From assembly GCA_949987705.1 (NCBI GenBank), contig CATLJY010000193.1, positions 62,001 to 126,000 on the forward strand: a DNA stretch of 64,000 nt, written 5' to 3'. A program made the position numbers and the translations under genes. The number at the start of each line of letters is the position of its first letter. Position 1 is the first letter of the stretch. The notes beneath the pieces are model-generated. The model worked only from the letters and a program-made list of their open reading frames with translations. It was not told the DNA's origin and did no database searches. Positions 26,472 to 37,520 of the stretch are shown here, piece by piece. Source of the DNA: Thereva unica. Lineage: Eukaryota > Arthropoda > Insecta > Diptera > Therevidae.

Positions 26472-27045
26472 TGGAAAAAGTAAGGTGGTCAAAAATAATT
26501 TCCAGGACGAGAAAGCGAAAATAAACTGCAGATAATAGAAATTGCTAAATCTGATAATAAAAATTTTTCAGTTTGAGAAGCAATCCACGGGTTTAAAAAA
26601 ACGTTGCATAACCTTAGGTGAATGTTATCACCAAAGTAAATAGAGTAAAAGGTTATGCACCAACTTTTTCACAGGAAAATAATGAAATTAAATTATTAAT
26701 TATTATTTTAATTATTTTCCTATTTTTTCTTATATATGGGCAAGAGCGGGGAAAAAAAGAAAAAAATTGCGGAAAGAAGCTACTAACCACAAAACTGCTG
26801 TCAAGATTGACAGGAAAAAACAACAACAAAAACAAATAAAAATCACTAGCACAGCAGGAACAAAAACCCCAGTTAAAAAAAATCATCAAACAAAAATTAA
26901 AAATACCAAAAATGTTGTCTAATGATCACTATAAAGTCAAAAAAATTATAAAACACAGCGAAAAAACACAAATATTACAAAAACAAAAACAGACACAACC
27001 GGCAAACACACCGTCGGGACGAACGTCAGACTGACACTGACACTG
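26472..27045 (-). promoter_or_regulatory. LINE 5' leader (574 nt) with internal-promoter-like start
   Basis: Non-coding leader between the element's 5' terminus and the ATG. The first about 50 nt are GC-richer and contain CAGTGT twice, then CAGTCTGAC. This gives TCAGT-type arthropod initiator matches at or near +1, one completed by the T of the flanking target site. A CGACG core about 28-30 nt downstream is loosely like a downstream promoter element. Internal Inr plus DPE promoters at +1 are known for Jockey-clade insect LINEs; here the match is by eye. The middle is A/T-rich low complexity. Upstream ATGs at 26886 (77-codon Phe-rich frame to 26653) and 26609 (13 codons, ending at TGA 26568-26570) precede the main start. 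Confidence 0.55.
26605..26659 (-). other. compound stem-loop in the LINE leader
   Basis: Outer arms TGCATAACCTT (26605-26615) and AAGGTTATGCA (26649-26659) are perfect 11-bp reverse complements. Inside the 33-nt spacer, GGTGA (26617-26621) and TCACC (26628-26632) form a second 5-bp stem with a 6-nt loop. The transcript (minus strand) could therefore fold into a stacked or internally looped hairpin about 130-190 nt before the main ATG. The upstream ATG at 26609 lies in the 3' arm. A role in translation or RNP assembly is possible but is inference only. Confidence 0.6.
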
Positions 27046-27051
27046 ACTTAT
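27046..27051. repeat. target-site duplication, right copy (ACTTAT)
   Basis: Second copy of ACTTAT, directly after the 5' terminus of the minus-strand LINE (27045). Satellite resumes with TTTCGATG in the correct register. Confidence 0.75.
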
Positions 27052-30000
27052 TTTCGATGTTTTCGATGAATGTAACTTAATTTCGATGAATTAAGTGATT
27101 TCAAGTTATTTTCGATGTATTCGATGAATGTAACTTAATTTCGATGAATTAAGTGAATTTAAGTTATTTTCGATGTATTCGATGTATGAAACTCAATTTC
27201 GATGAATTAAGTGAATTTAACTTATTTTCGATGTATTCGATGAATGTAACTTAATTTCGATGAATTAAGTGATTTCAAGTTATTTTCGATGTATTCGATG
27301 AATATAACTTAATTTCGGTGAATTAAGTGAATTTAAGTTATTTTCGATGTATTCGATGTATGAAACTCAATTTCGATGAATTAAGTGAATTTAACTTATT
27401 TTCGATGTATTCGATGAATGTAACTTAATTTCGATGAATTAAGTGATTTCAAGTTATTTTCGATGTATTCGATGTACGAAACTCAATTTCGAAGAATTAA
27501 GTGAATTTAACTTATTTTCGATGTATTCGATGAATGTAACTTAATTTCGATGAATTAAGTGAATTGAACTTATTTTCGATGTATTCGATGAATGTAACTT
27601 AATTTCGATGAATTAAGTGATTTCAAGTTATTTTCGATGTATTCGATGAATGTAACTTAATTTCGATGAATTAAGTGAATTTAACTTATTTTCGATGTAT
27701 TCGATGAATGTAACTCAATTTCGATGAATTAAGTGAATTGAACTTATTTTCGATGTATTCGATGAATGTAACTTAATTTCGATGAATTAAGTGATTTCAA
27801 GTAATTTTCGATGAATTCGATGAATGTAACTTAATTTCGATGAATTAAGTGAATTTAACTTATTTTCGATGTATTCGATGAATGTAACTTAATTTCGATG
27901 AATTAAGTGAATTTAACTTATTTTCGATGTATTCGATGAATGTAACTCAATTTCGATGAATTAAGTGAATTGAACTTATTTTCGATGTATTCGATGAATG
28001 TAACTTAATTTCGATGAATTAAGTGATTTCAAGTTATTTTCGATGAATTCGATGAATGCAACTTGATTTCGATGAATTAAGTGAATTTAAGTTATTTTCG
28101 ATGTATTCGATGTATGAAACTCAATTTCGATGAATTAAGTGAATTTAACTTATTTTCGATGTATTCGATGAATGTAAATTAATTTCGATGAATTAAGTGA
28201 TTTCAAGCTATTTTCGATGTATTCGATGAATGTAACTTAATTTCGATGAATTAAGTGAATTTAAGTTATTTTACATGTATTCGATGTATGAAACTCAATT
28301 TCGATGAATTAAGTGAATTTAACTTATTTTCGATGTATTCGATGAATGTAACTTAATTTCGATGAATTAAGTGATTTCAAGTTATTTTCGATTTATTCGA
28401 TGAATGTAACTTAATTTCGATGAATTAAGTGAATTTAAGTTATTTTCGATGTATTCGATGTATGAAACTCAATTTCGATGAATTAAGTGAATTTAACTTA
28501 TTTTCGATGTATTCGATGAATGTAACTTAATTTCGATGAATTAAGTGATTTCAAGTTATTTTCGATGTTTTCGATGAATGTAACTTAATTTCGATGAATT
28601 AAGTGATTTCAAGTTATTTTCGATGTATTCGATGTATGAAACTCAATTTCGATGAATTAAGTGAATTTAAGTTATTTTCGATGTATTCGATGAATGTAAC
28701 TTAATTTCGATGAATTAAGTGATTTCAAGTTATTTTCGATTTATTCGATGAATGTAACTTAATTTCGATGAATTAAGTGAATTTAAGTTATTTTCGATGT
28801 ATTCGATGAATGTAACTCAATTTCGATGAATTAAGTGAATTTAAGTTATTTTCGATGTATTCGATGTATGAAACTCAATTTCGATGAATTAAGTGAATTT
28901 AACTTATTTTCGATGTATTCGATGAATGTAACTTAATTTCGATGAATTAAGTGATTTCAAGTTATTTTCGATGTATTCGATGAATGTAACTTAATTTCGA
29001 TGAATTAAGTGAATTTAAGTTATTTTAGATGTATTCGATGTATGAAACTCAATTTCGATGAATTAAGTGAATTTAACTTATTTTCGATGTATTCGATGAA
29101 TGTAACTCAATTTCGATGAATTAAGTGAATTGAACTTATTTTCGATGTATTCCATGAATGTAACTTAATTTCGATGAATTAAGTGATTTCAAGTTATTTT
29201 CGATGTATTCGATGTATGAAACTCAATTTCGATGAATTAAGTGAATTTAACTTATTTTCGATGTATTCGATGAATGTAACTTAATTTCGATGAATTAAGT
29301 GATTTCAAGTTATTTTCGATGTATTCGATGAATGTAACTTAATTTCGATGAATTAAGTGAATTTAAGTTATTTTCGATGTATTCGATGAATGTAACTCAA
29401 TTTCGATGAATTAAGTGAATTTAAGTTATTTTCGATGTATTCGATGTATGAAACTCAATTTCGATGAATTAAGTGAATTTAACTTATTTTCGATGTATTC
29501 GATGAATGTTACTTAATTTCGATGAATTAAGTGATTTCAAGTTATTTTCGATGTATTCGATGAATGTAACTTAATTTCGATGAATTAAGTGAATTTAAGT
29601 TATTTTCGATGTATTCGATGTATGAAACTCAATTTCGATGAATTAAGTGAATTTAACTTATTTTCGATGTATTCGATGAATGTAACTTAATTTCGATGAA
29701 TTAAGTGATTTCAAGTTATTTTCGATGTTTTCGATGAATGTAACTTAATTTCGATGAATTAAGTGATTTCAAGTTATTTTCGATGTATTCGATGTATGAA
29801 ACTCAATTTCGATGAATTAAGTGAATTTAAGTTATTTTCGATGTATTCGATGAATGTAACTTAATTTCGATGAATTAAGTGAATTTAACTTATTTTCGAT
29901 GTATTCGATGAATGTAACTTAATTTCGATGAATTAAGTGATTTCAAGTTATTTTCGATGTATTCGATGAATGTAACTTAATTTCGATGAATTAAGTGAAT

Positions 30001-32410
30001 TTAACTTATTTTCGATGTATTCGATGAATGTAACTTAATTTCGATGAATTAAGTGAATTTAAGTTATTTTCGATGTATTCGATGAATGTAACTTAATTTC
30101 GATGAATTAAGTGAATTTAAGTTATTTTCGATGTATTCGATGAATGTAACTCAATTTCGATGAATTAAGTGAATTGAACTTATTTTCGATGTATTCGATG
30201 AATGTAACTTAATTTCGATGAATTAAGTGAATTTAACTTATTTTCGATGTATTCGATGAATGTAACTTAATTTCGATGAATTAAGTGATTTCAAGTTATT
30301 TTCGATGTATTCGATGAATGTAACTTAATTTCGATGAATTAAGTGAATTTAACTTATTTTCGATGTATTCGATGAATGTAACTTAATTTCGATGAATTAA
30401 CTGAATTTAAGTTATTTTCGATGTATTCGATGAATGTAACTCAATTTCGATGAATTAAGTGAATTGAACTTATTTTCGATGTATTCGATGAATGTAACTT
30501 AATTTCGATGAATTAAGTGAATTGAACTTATTTTCGATGTATTCGATGAATGTAACTTAATTTCGATGAATTAAGTGAATTGAACTTATTTTCGATGTAT
30601 TCGATGAATGTAACTTAATTTCGATGAATTAAGTGATTTCAAGTTATTTTCGATGTATTCGATGTATGAAACTCAATTTCGATGAATTAAGTGAATTTAA
30701 CTTATTTTCGATGTATTCGATGAATGTAACTTAATTTCGATGAATTAAGTGAATTTAAGTTATTTTCGATGTATGCGATGAATGTAACTCAATTTCGATG
30801 AATTAAGTGAATTTAACTTATTTTCGATGTATTCGATGAATGCAACTTAATTTCGATGAATTAAGTGATTTCAAGTTATTTTCGATGTATTCGATGTATG
30901 AAACTTAATTTCGATGAATTAAGTGATTTCAAGTTATTTTCGATGAATTCGATGAATGTAACTTAATTTCGATGAATTAAGTGAATTTAACTTATTTTCG
31001 ATGTATTCGATGAATGTAACTTAATTTCGATGAATTAAGTGATTTCAAGTTATTTTCGATGTATTCGATGTATGAAACTCAATTTCGATGAATTAAGTGA
31101 ATTTAACTTATTTTCGATGTATTCGATGAATGTAACTTAATTTCGATGAATTAAGTGAATTGAACTTATTTTCGATGTATTCGATGAATGTAACTTAATT
31201 TCGATGAATTAAGTGATTTCAAGTTATTTTCGATGAATTCGATGAATGTAACTTGATTTCGATGAATTAAGTGAATTTAACTTATTTTCGATGTATTCCA
31301 TGAATGTAACTTAATTTCGATGAATTAAGTGATTTCAAGTTATTTTCGATGTATTCGATGAATATAACTTAATTTCGGTGAATTAAGTGAATTTAAGTTA
31401 TTTTCGATGTATTCGATGTATGAAACTCAATTTCGATGAATTAAGTGAATTTAAGTTATTTTCGATGTATTCGATGAATGTAACTTAATTTCGATGAATT
31501 AAGTGAATTTAACTTATTTTCGATGTATTCGATGAATGTAACTTAATTTCGATGAATTAAGTGATTTCAAGTTATTTTCGATGTATTCGATGTATGAAAC
31601 TCAATTTCGATGAATTAAGTGAATTTAACTTATTTTCGATGTATTCGATGAATGTAACTTAATTTCGATGAATTAAGTGAATTTAAGTTATTTTCGATGT
31701 ATGCGATGAATGTAACTCAATTTCGATGAATTAAGTGAATTGAACTTATTTTCGATGTATTCGATGAATGTAACTTAATTTCGCTGAATTAAGTGATTTC
31801 AAGTTATTTTCGATGAATTCGATGAATGTAACTTGATTTCGATGAATTAAGTGAATTTAAGTTATTTTCGATGTATTCGATGTATGAAACTCAATTTCGA
31901 TGAATTAAGTGAATTTAACTTATTTTCGATGTATTCGATGAATGTAACTCAATTTCGATGAATTAAGAGAATTGAACTTATTTTCGATGTATTCGATGAA
32001 TGTAACTTAATTTCGATGAATTAAGTGATTTCAAGTTATTTTCGATGTATTCGATGTATGAAACTCAATTTCGATGAATTAAGTGAATTTAACTTATTTT
32101 CGATGTATTCGATGAATGTAACTTAATTTCGATGAATTAAGTGATTTCAAGTTATTTTCGATGTATTCGATGTATGAAACTCAATTTCGATGAATTAAGT
32201 GAATTTAACTTATTTTCGATGTATTCGATGAATGTTACTTAATTTCGATGAATTAAGTGAATTGAACTTATTTTCGATGTATTCGACGAATGTAACTTAA
32301 TTTCGATGAATTAAGTGAATTTAACTTATTTTCGATGTATTCGATGAATGTAACTTAATTTCGATGAATTAAGTGATTTCAAGTTATTTTCGATGAATTC
32401 GATGAATGTA

Positions 32411-34560
32411 ACTCGATTTCGATGAATTAAGTGAATTTAAGTTATTTTCGATGTATTCGATGTATGAAACTCAATTTCGATGAATTAAATGAATTTAACT
32501 TATTTTCGATGTATTCGATGAATGTAACTCAATTTCGATGAATTAAGTGAATTGAACTTATTTTCGATGTATTCCATGAATGTAACTTAATTTCGATGAA
32601 TTAAGTGATTTCAAGTTATTTTCGATGTATTCGATGTATGAAACTCAATTTCGATGAATTAAGTGAATTTAACTTATTTTCGATGTATTCGATGAATGTA
32701 ACTTAATTTCGATGAATTAAGTGATTTCAAGTTATTTTCGATGTATTCGATGAATGTAACTTAATTTCGATGAATTAAGTGATTTCAAGTTATTTTCGAT
32801 GTATTCGATGTATGAAACTCCATTTCGATGAATTAAGTGAATTTAAGTTATTTTCGATGTATTCGATGAATGTAACTTAATTTCGATGAATTAAGTGAAT
32901 TTAAGTTATTTTCAATGTATTCGATGTATGAAACTCAATTTCGATGAATTAAGTGAATTTAATTTATTTTCGATGTTTTCGATGAATGTAACTTAATTTC
33001 GATGAATTAAGTGATTTCAAGTTATTTTCGATGTATTCGATGAATGTAACTTAATTTCGATGAATTAAGTGAATTTAAGTTATTTTCGATGTATTCGATG
33101 TATGAAACTCAATTTCGATGAATTAAGTGAATTTAACTTATTTTCGATGTATTCGATGAATGTAACTTAATTTCGATGAATTAAGTGATTTCAAGTTATT
33201 TTCGATGTTATCGATGAATATAACTTAATTTCGGTGAATTAAGTGAATTTAAGTTATTTTCGATGTATTCGATGTATGAAACTCAATTTCGATGAATTAA
33301 GTGAATTTAACTTATTTTCGATGTATTCGATGAATGTAACTTAATTTCGATGAATTAAGTGATTTCAAGTTATTTTCGATGTATTCGATGTATGAAACTC
33401 AATTTCGATGAATTAAGTGAATTTAACTTATTTTCGATGTATTCGATGAATGTAACTTAATTTCGATGAATTAAGTGATTTCAAGTTATTTTCGATGTAT
33501 TCGATGTATGAAACTCAATTTCGATGAATTAAGTGAATTTAACTTATTTTCGATGTATTCGATGAATGTTACTTAATTTCGATGAATTAAGTGAATTGAA
33601 CTTATTTTCGATGTATTCGACGAATGTAACTTAATTTCGATGAATTAAGTGAATTTAACTTATTTTCGATGTATTCGATGAATGTAACTTAATTTCGATG
33701 AATTAAGTGATTTCAAGTTATTTTCGATGAATTCGATGAATGTAACTCGATTTCGATGAATTAAGTGAATTTAAGTTATTTTCGATGTATTCGATGTATG
33801 AAACTCAATTCGATGAATTAAGTGAATTTAACTTATTTTCGATGTATTCGATGAATGTAACTCAATTTCGATGAATTAAGTGAATTGAACTTATTTTCGA
33901 TGTATTCCATGAATGTAACTTAATTTCGATGAATTAAGTGATTTCAAGTTATTTTCGATGTATTCGATGTATGAAACTCAATTTCGATGAATTAAGTGAT
34001 TTAACTTATTTTCGATGTATTCGATGAATGTAACTTAATTTCGATGAATTAAGTGATTTCAAGTTATTTTCGATGTATTCGATGAATGTAACTTAATTTC
34101 GATGAATTAAGTGATTTCAAGTTATTTTCGATGTATTCGATGTATGAAACTCCATTTCGATGAATTAAGTGAATTTAAGTTATTTTCGATGTATTCGATG
34201 AATGTAACTTAATTTCGATGAATTAAGTGAATTTAAGTTATTTTCGATGTATTCGATGTATGAAACTCAATTTCGATGAATTAAGTGAATTTAACTTATT
34301 TTCGATGTTTTCGATGAATGTAACTTAATTTCGATGAATTAAGTGATTTCAAGTTATTTTCGATGTATTCGATGAATGTAACTTAATTTCGATGAATTAA
34401 GTGAATTTAAGTTATTTTCGATGTATTCGATGTATGAAACTCAATTTCGATGAATTAAGTGAATTTAACTTATTTTTCGATGTATTCGATGAATGTAACT
34501 TAATTTCCATGAATTAAGTGATTTCAAGTTATTCTCGATGTATTCGATGAATATAACTTA
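32411..34560. repeat. 1334-bp (23-monomer) duplication with clustered 1-bp indels
   Basis: ACTCGATTT at 32411 and 33745 is 1334 bp apart (23 x 58). The second copy holds three single-base length changes not seen in the first: CAATTCG in place of CAATTTCG near 33809, GTGATTTAAC in place of GTGAATTTAAC near 34000, and TATTTTTCG in place of TATTTTCG near 34475. The net shift of -1 is confirmed by longer marker spacings that cross it: 33207 to 39412 is 6205 (107 x 58 - 1) and 28173 to 41570 is 13397 (231 x 58 - 1). Confidence 0.8.
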
Positions 34561-36354
34561 ATTTCGGTGAATTAAGTGAATTTAAGTTATTTTCGATGTA
34601 TTCGATGTATGAAACTCAATTTCGATGAATTAAGTGAATTTAACTTATTTTCGATGTATTCGATGAATGTAACTTAATTTCGATGAATTAAGTGAATTTA
34701 AGTTATTTTCGATGTATTCGATGAATGTAACTCAATTTCGATGAATTAAGTGAACTGAACTTATTTTCGATGTATTCGATGAATGTAACTTAATTTCGAT
34801 GAATTAAGTGAATTGAACTTATTTTCGATGTATTCGATGAATGTAACTTAATTTCGATGAATTAAGTGATTTCAAGTTATTTTCGATGTATTCGATGTAT
34901 GAAACTCAATTTCGATTAATTAAGTGAATTTAACTTATTTTCGATGTATTCGATGAATGCAACTTAATTTCGATGAATTAAGTGATTTCAAGTTATTTTC
35001 GATGTATTCGATGTATGAAACTTAATTTCGATGAATTAAGTGATTTCAAGTTATTTTCGATGAATTCGATGAATGTAACTTAATTTCGATGAATTAAGTG
35101 AATTTAACTTATTTTCGATGTATTCGATGAATGTAACTTAATTTCGATGAATTAAGTGATTTCAAGTTATTTTCGATGTATTCGATGTATGAAACTCAAT
35201 TTCGATGAATTAAGTGAATTTAACTTATTTTCGATGTATTCGATGAATGTAACTTAATTTCGATGAATTAAGTGAATTGAACTTATTTTCGATGTATTCG
35301 ATGAATGTAACTTAATTTCGATGAATTAAGTGATTTCAAGTTATTTTCGATGAATTCGATGAATGTAACTTGATTTCGATGAATTAAGTGAATTTAACTT
35401 ATTTTCGATGTATTCCATGAATGTAACTTAATTTCGATGAATTAAGTGATTTCAAGTTATTTTCGATGTATTCGATGAATATAACTTAATTTCGGTGAAT
35501 TAAGTGAATTTAAGTTATTTTCGATGTATTCGATGTATGAAACTCAATTTCGATGAATTAAGTGAATTTAAGTTATTTTCGATGTATTCGATGAATGTAA
35601 CTTAATTTCGATGAATTAAGTGAATTTAACTTATTTTCGATGTATTCGATGAATGTAACTTAATTTCGATGAATTAAGTGATTTCAAGTTATTTTCGATG
35701 TATTCGATGTATGAAACTCAATTTCGATGAATTAAGTGAATTTAACTTATTTTCGATGTATTCGATGAATGTAACTTAATTTCGATGAATTAAGTGAATT
35801 TAAGTTATTTTCGATGTATGCGATGAATGTAACTCAATTTCGATGAATTAAGTGAATTGAACTTATTTTCGATGTATTCGATGAATGTAACTTAATTTCG
35901 CTGAATTAAGTGATTTCAAGTTATTTTCGATGAATTCGATGAATGTAACTTGATTTCGATGAATTAAGTGAATTTAAGTTATTTTCGATGTATTCGATGT
36001 ATGAAACTCAATTTCGATGAATTAAGTGAATTTAACTTATTTTCGATGTATTCGATGAATGTAACTCAATTTCGATGAATTAAGTGAATTGAACTTATTT
36101 TCGATGTATTCGATGAATGTAACTTAATTTCGATGAATTAAGTGATTTCAAGTTATTTTCGATGTATTCGATGTATGAAACTCAATTTCGATGAATTAAG
36201 TGAATTTAACTTATTTTCGATGTATTCGATGAATGTAACTTAATTTCGACGAAATAAGTGATTTCAAGTTATTTTCGATGTATTCGATGAATGTAACTTA
36301 ATTTCGATGAATTAAGTGATTTCAAGTTATTTTCGATGTATTCGATGTATGAAA

Positions 36355-37520
36355 CTCCATTTCGATGAATTAAGTGAATTTAAGTTATTTTCGATGTATT
36401 CGATGAATGTAACTTAATTTCGATGAATTAAGTGAATTTAAGTTATTTTCGATGTATTCGATGTATGAAACTCAATTTCGATGAATTAAGTGAATTTAAT
36501 TTATTTTCGATGTTTTCGATGAATGTAACTTAATTTCGATGAATTAAGTGATTTCAAGTTATTTTCGATGTATTCGATGAATGTAACTTAATTTCGATGA
36601 ATTAAGTGATTTCAAGTTATTTTCGATGTATTCGATGTATGAAACTCCATTTCGATGAATTAAGTGAATTTAAGTTATTTTCGATGTATTCGATGAATGT
36701 AACTTAATTTCGATGAATTAAGTGAATTTAAGTTATTTTCGATGTATTCGATGTATGAAACTCAATTTCGATGAATTAAGTGAATTTAATTTATTTTCGA
36801 TGTTTTCGATGAATGTAACTTAATTTCGATGAATTAAGTGATTTCAAGTTATTTTCGATGTATTCGATGAATGTAACTTAATTTCGATGAATTAAGTGAT
36901 TTCAAGTTATTTTCGATGTATTCGATGTATGAAACTCCATTTCGATGAATTAAGTGAATTTAAGTTATTTTCGATGTATTCGATGAATGTAACTTAATTT
37001 CGATGAATTAAGTGATTTCAAGTTATTTTCGATGTATTCGATGTATGAAACTCAATTTCGATGAATTAAGTGAATTTAACTTATTTTCGATGTATTCGAT
37101 GAATGTAACTTAATTTCGATGAATTAAGTGAATTTAACTTATTTTCGATGTATTCGATGAATGTAACTTAATTTCGATGAATTAAGTGATTTCAAGTTAT
37201 TTTCGATGTATTCGATGTATGAAACTCCATTTCGATGAATTAAGTGAATTTAAGTTATTTTCGATGTATTCGATGAATGTAACTTAATTTCGATGAATTA
37301 AGTGAATTTAAGTTATTTTCGATGTATTCGATGTATGAAACTCAATTTCGATGAATTAAGTGAATTTAATTTATTTTCGATGTTTTCGATGAATGTAACT
37401 TAATTTCGATGAATTAAGTGATTTCAAGTTATTTTCGATGTATTCGATGAATGTAACTTAATTTCGATGAATTAAGTGAATTTAAGTTATTTTCGATGTA
37501 TTCGATGTATGAAACTCAAT
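36355..37520. repeat. 290-bp (5-monomer) higher-order repeat, four copies
   Basis: CTCCAT, from the rare AACTCCATTT variant, begins at 36355, 36645, 36935 and 37225, exactly 290 bp apart (5 x 58). Three of the four spans also carry TTTAATTTATT followed by GTTTTCG in the same relative place; the third copy replaces part of this with ordinary type-a text. Immediately to the right, TTTAATTTATT repeats at a 174-bp spacing (37711 and 37885). This is a young local amplification. Confidence 0.85.

Larger units (their letters stand above)
22766..27045 (-). mobile_element. non-LTR (LINE) retrotransposon, CR1/Jockey-like
   Basis: A 4280-bp unique insert splits a satellite monomer. On the minus strand it reads: 574-nt leader, one 1227-codon frame with PHD finger, APE-type endonuclease and reverse transcriptase, then a 22-nt 3' UTR. 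There are no long terminal repeats, no terminal inverted repeats, and no integrase or RNase H, which fits a LINE inserted by target-primed reverse transcription. The 6-bp target-site duplication supports a complete insertion event. The intact frame and the unoccupied duplicate site at 20846 indicate a recent arrival. The 5' end is not obviously truncated, since initiator-like TCAGT motifs sit at the terminus. The internal join between the ORF1 and ORF2 parts suggests a deletion derivative of a longer two-ORF element. CR1 versus Jockey clade needs a tree. Confidence 0.93.
20861..28270. repeat. satellite duplication that straddles the LINE (offset 6200 bp)
   Basis: Satellite from about 20.77 to 22.1 kb is repeated at 27.05-28.27 kb. 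The TTTCGATGAA that follows the GTTTTCG box starts at 20861 and 27061, and AATATAACTT at 21101 and 27301, both 6200 apart. The TGTAAATT marker at 22031 and 28173 is 6142 apart, one monomer less. Subtracting the 4286-bp insertion leaves 1914 bp, or 33 monomers. The same marker block occurs again near 41570 and 55588. Confidence 0.75.

Noticed and set aside
26472..26492. Start seven codons upstream of the chosen ATG
   Set aside because: The codon at 26490-26492 reads TTG on the minus strand, not ATG; the first in-frame ATG is 26469-26471.
23133..26535. Several plus-strand frames of 62-172 codons
   Set aside because: They are antisense shadows of the LINE polyprotein, with no recognisable domains or separate signals.
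26653..26886. 77-codon reading frame on the minus strand upstream of the LINE ORF
   Set aside because: Phe-rich translation of low-complexity A/T sequence in the leader, with no domain; treated as an upstream ORF at most, not a gene.
22766..27045. LTR retrotransposon or DNA transposon
   Set aside because: No terminal direct or inverted repeats, integrase, protease, RNase H or transposase; endonuclease plus YADD reverse transcriptase fits a LINE.
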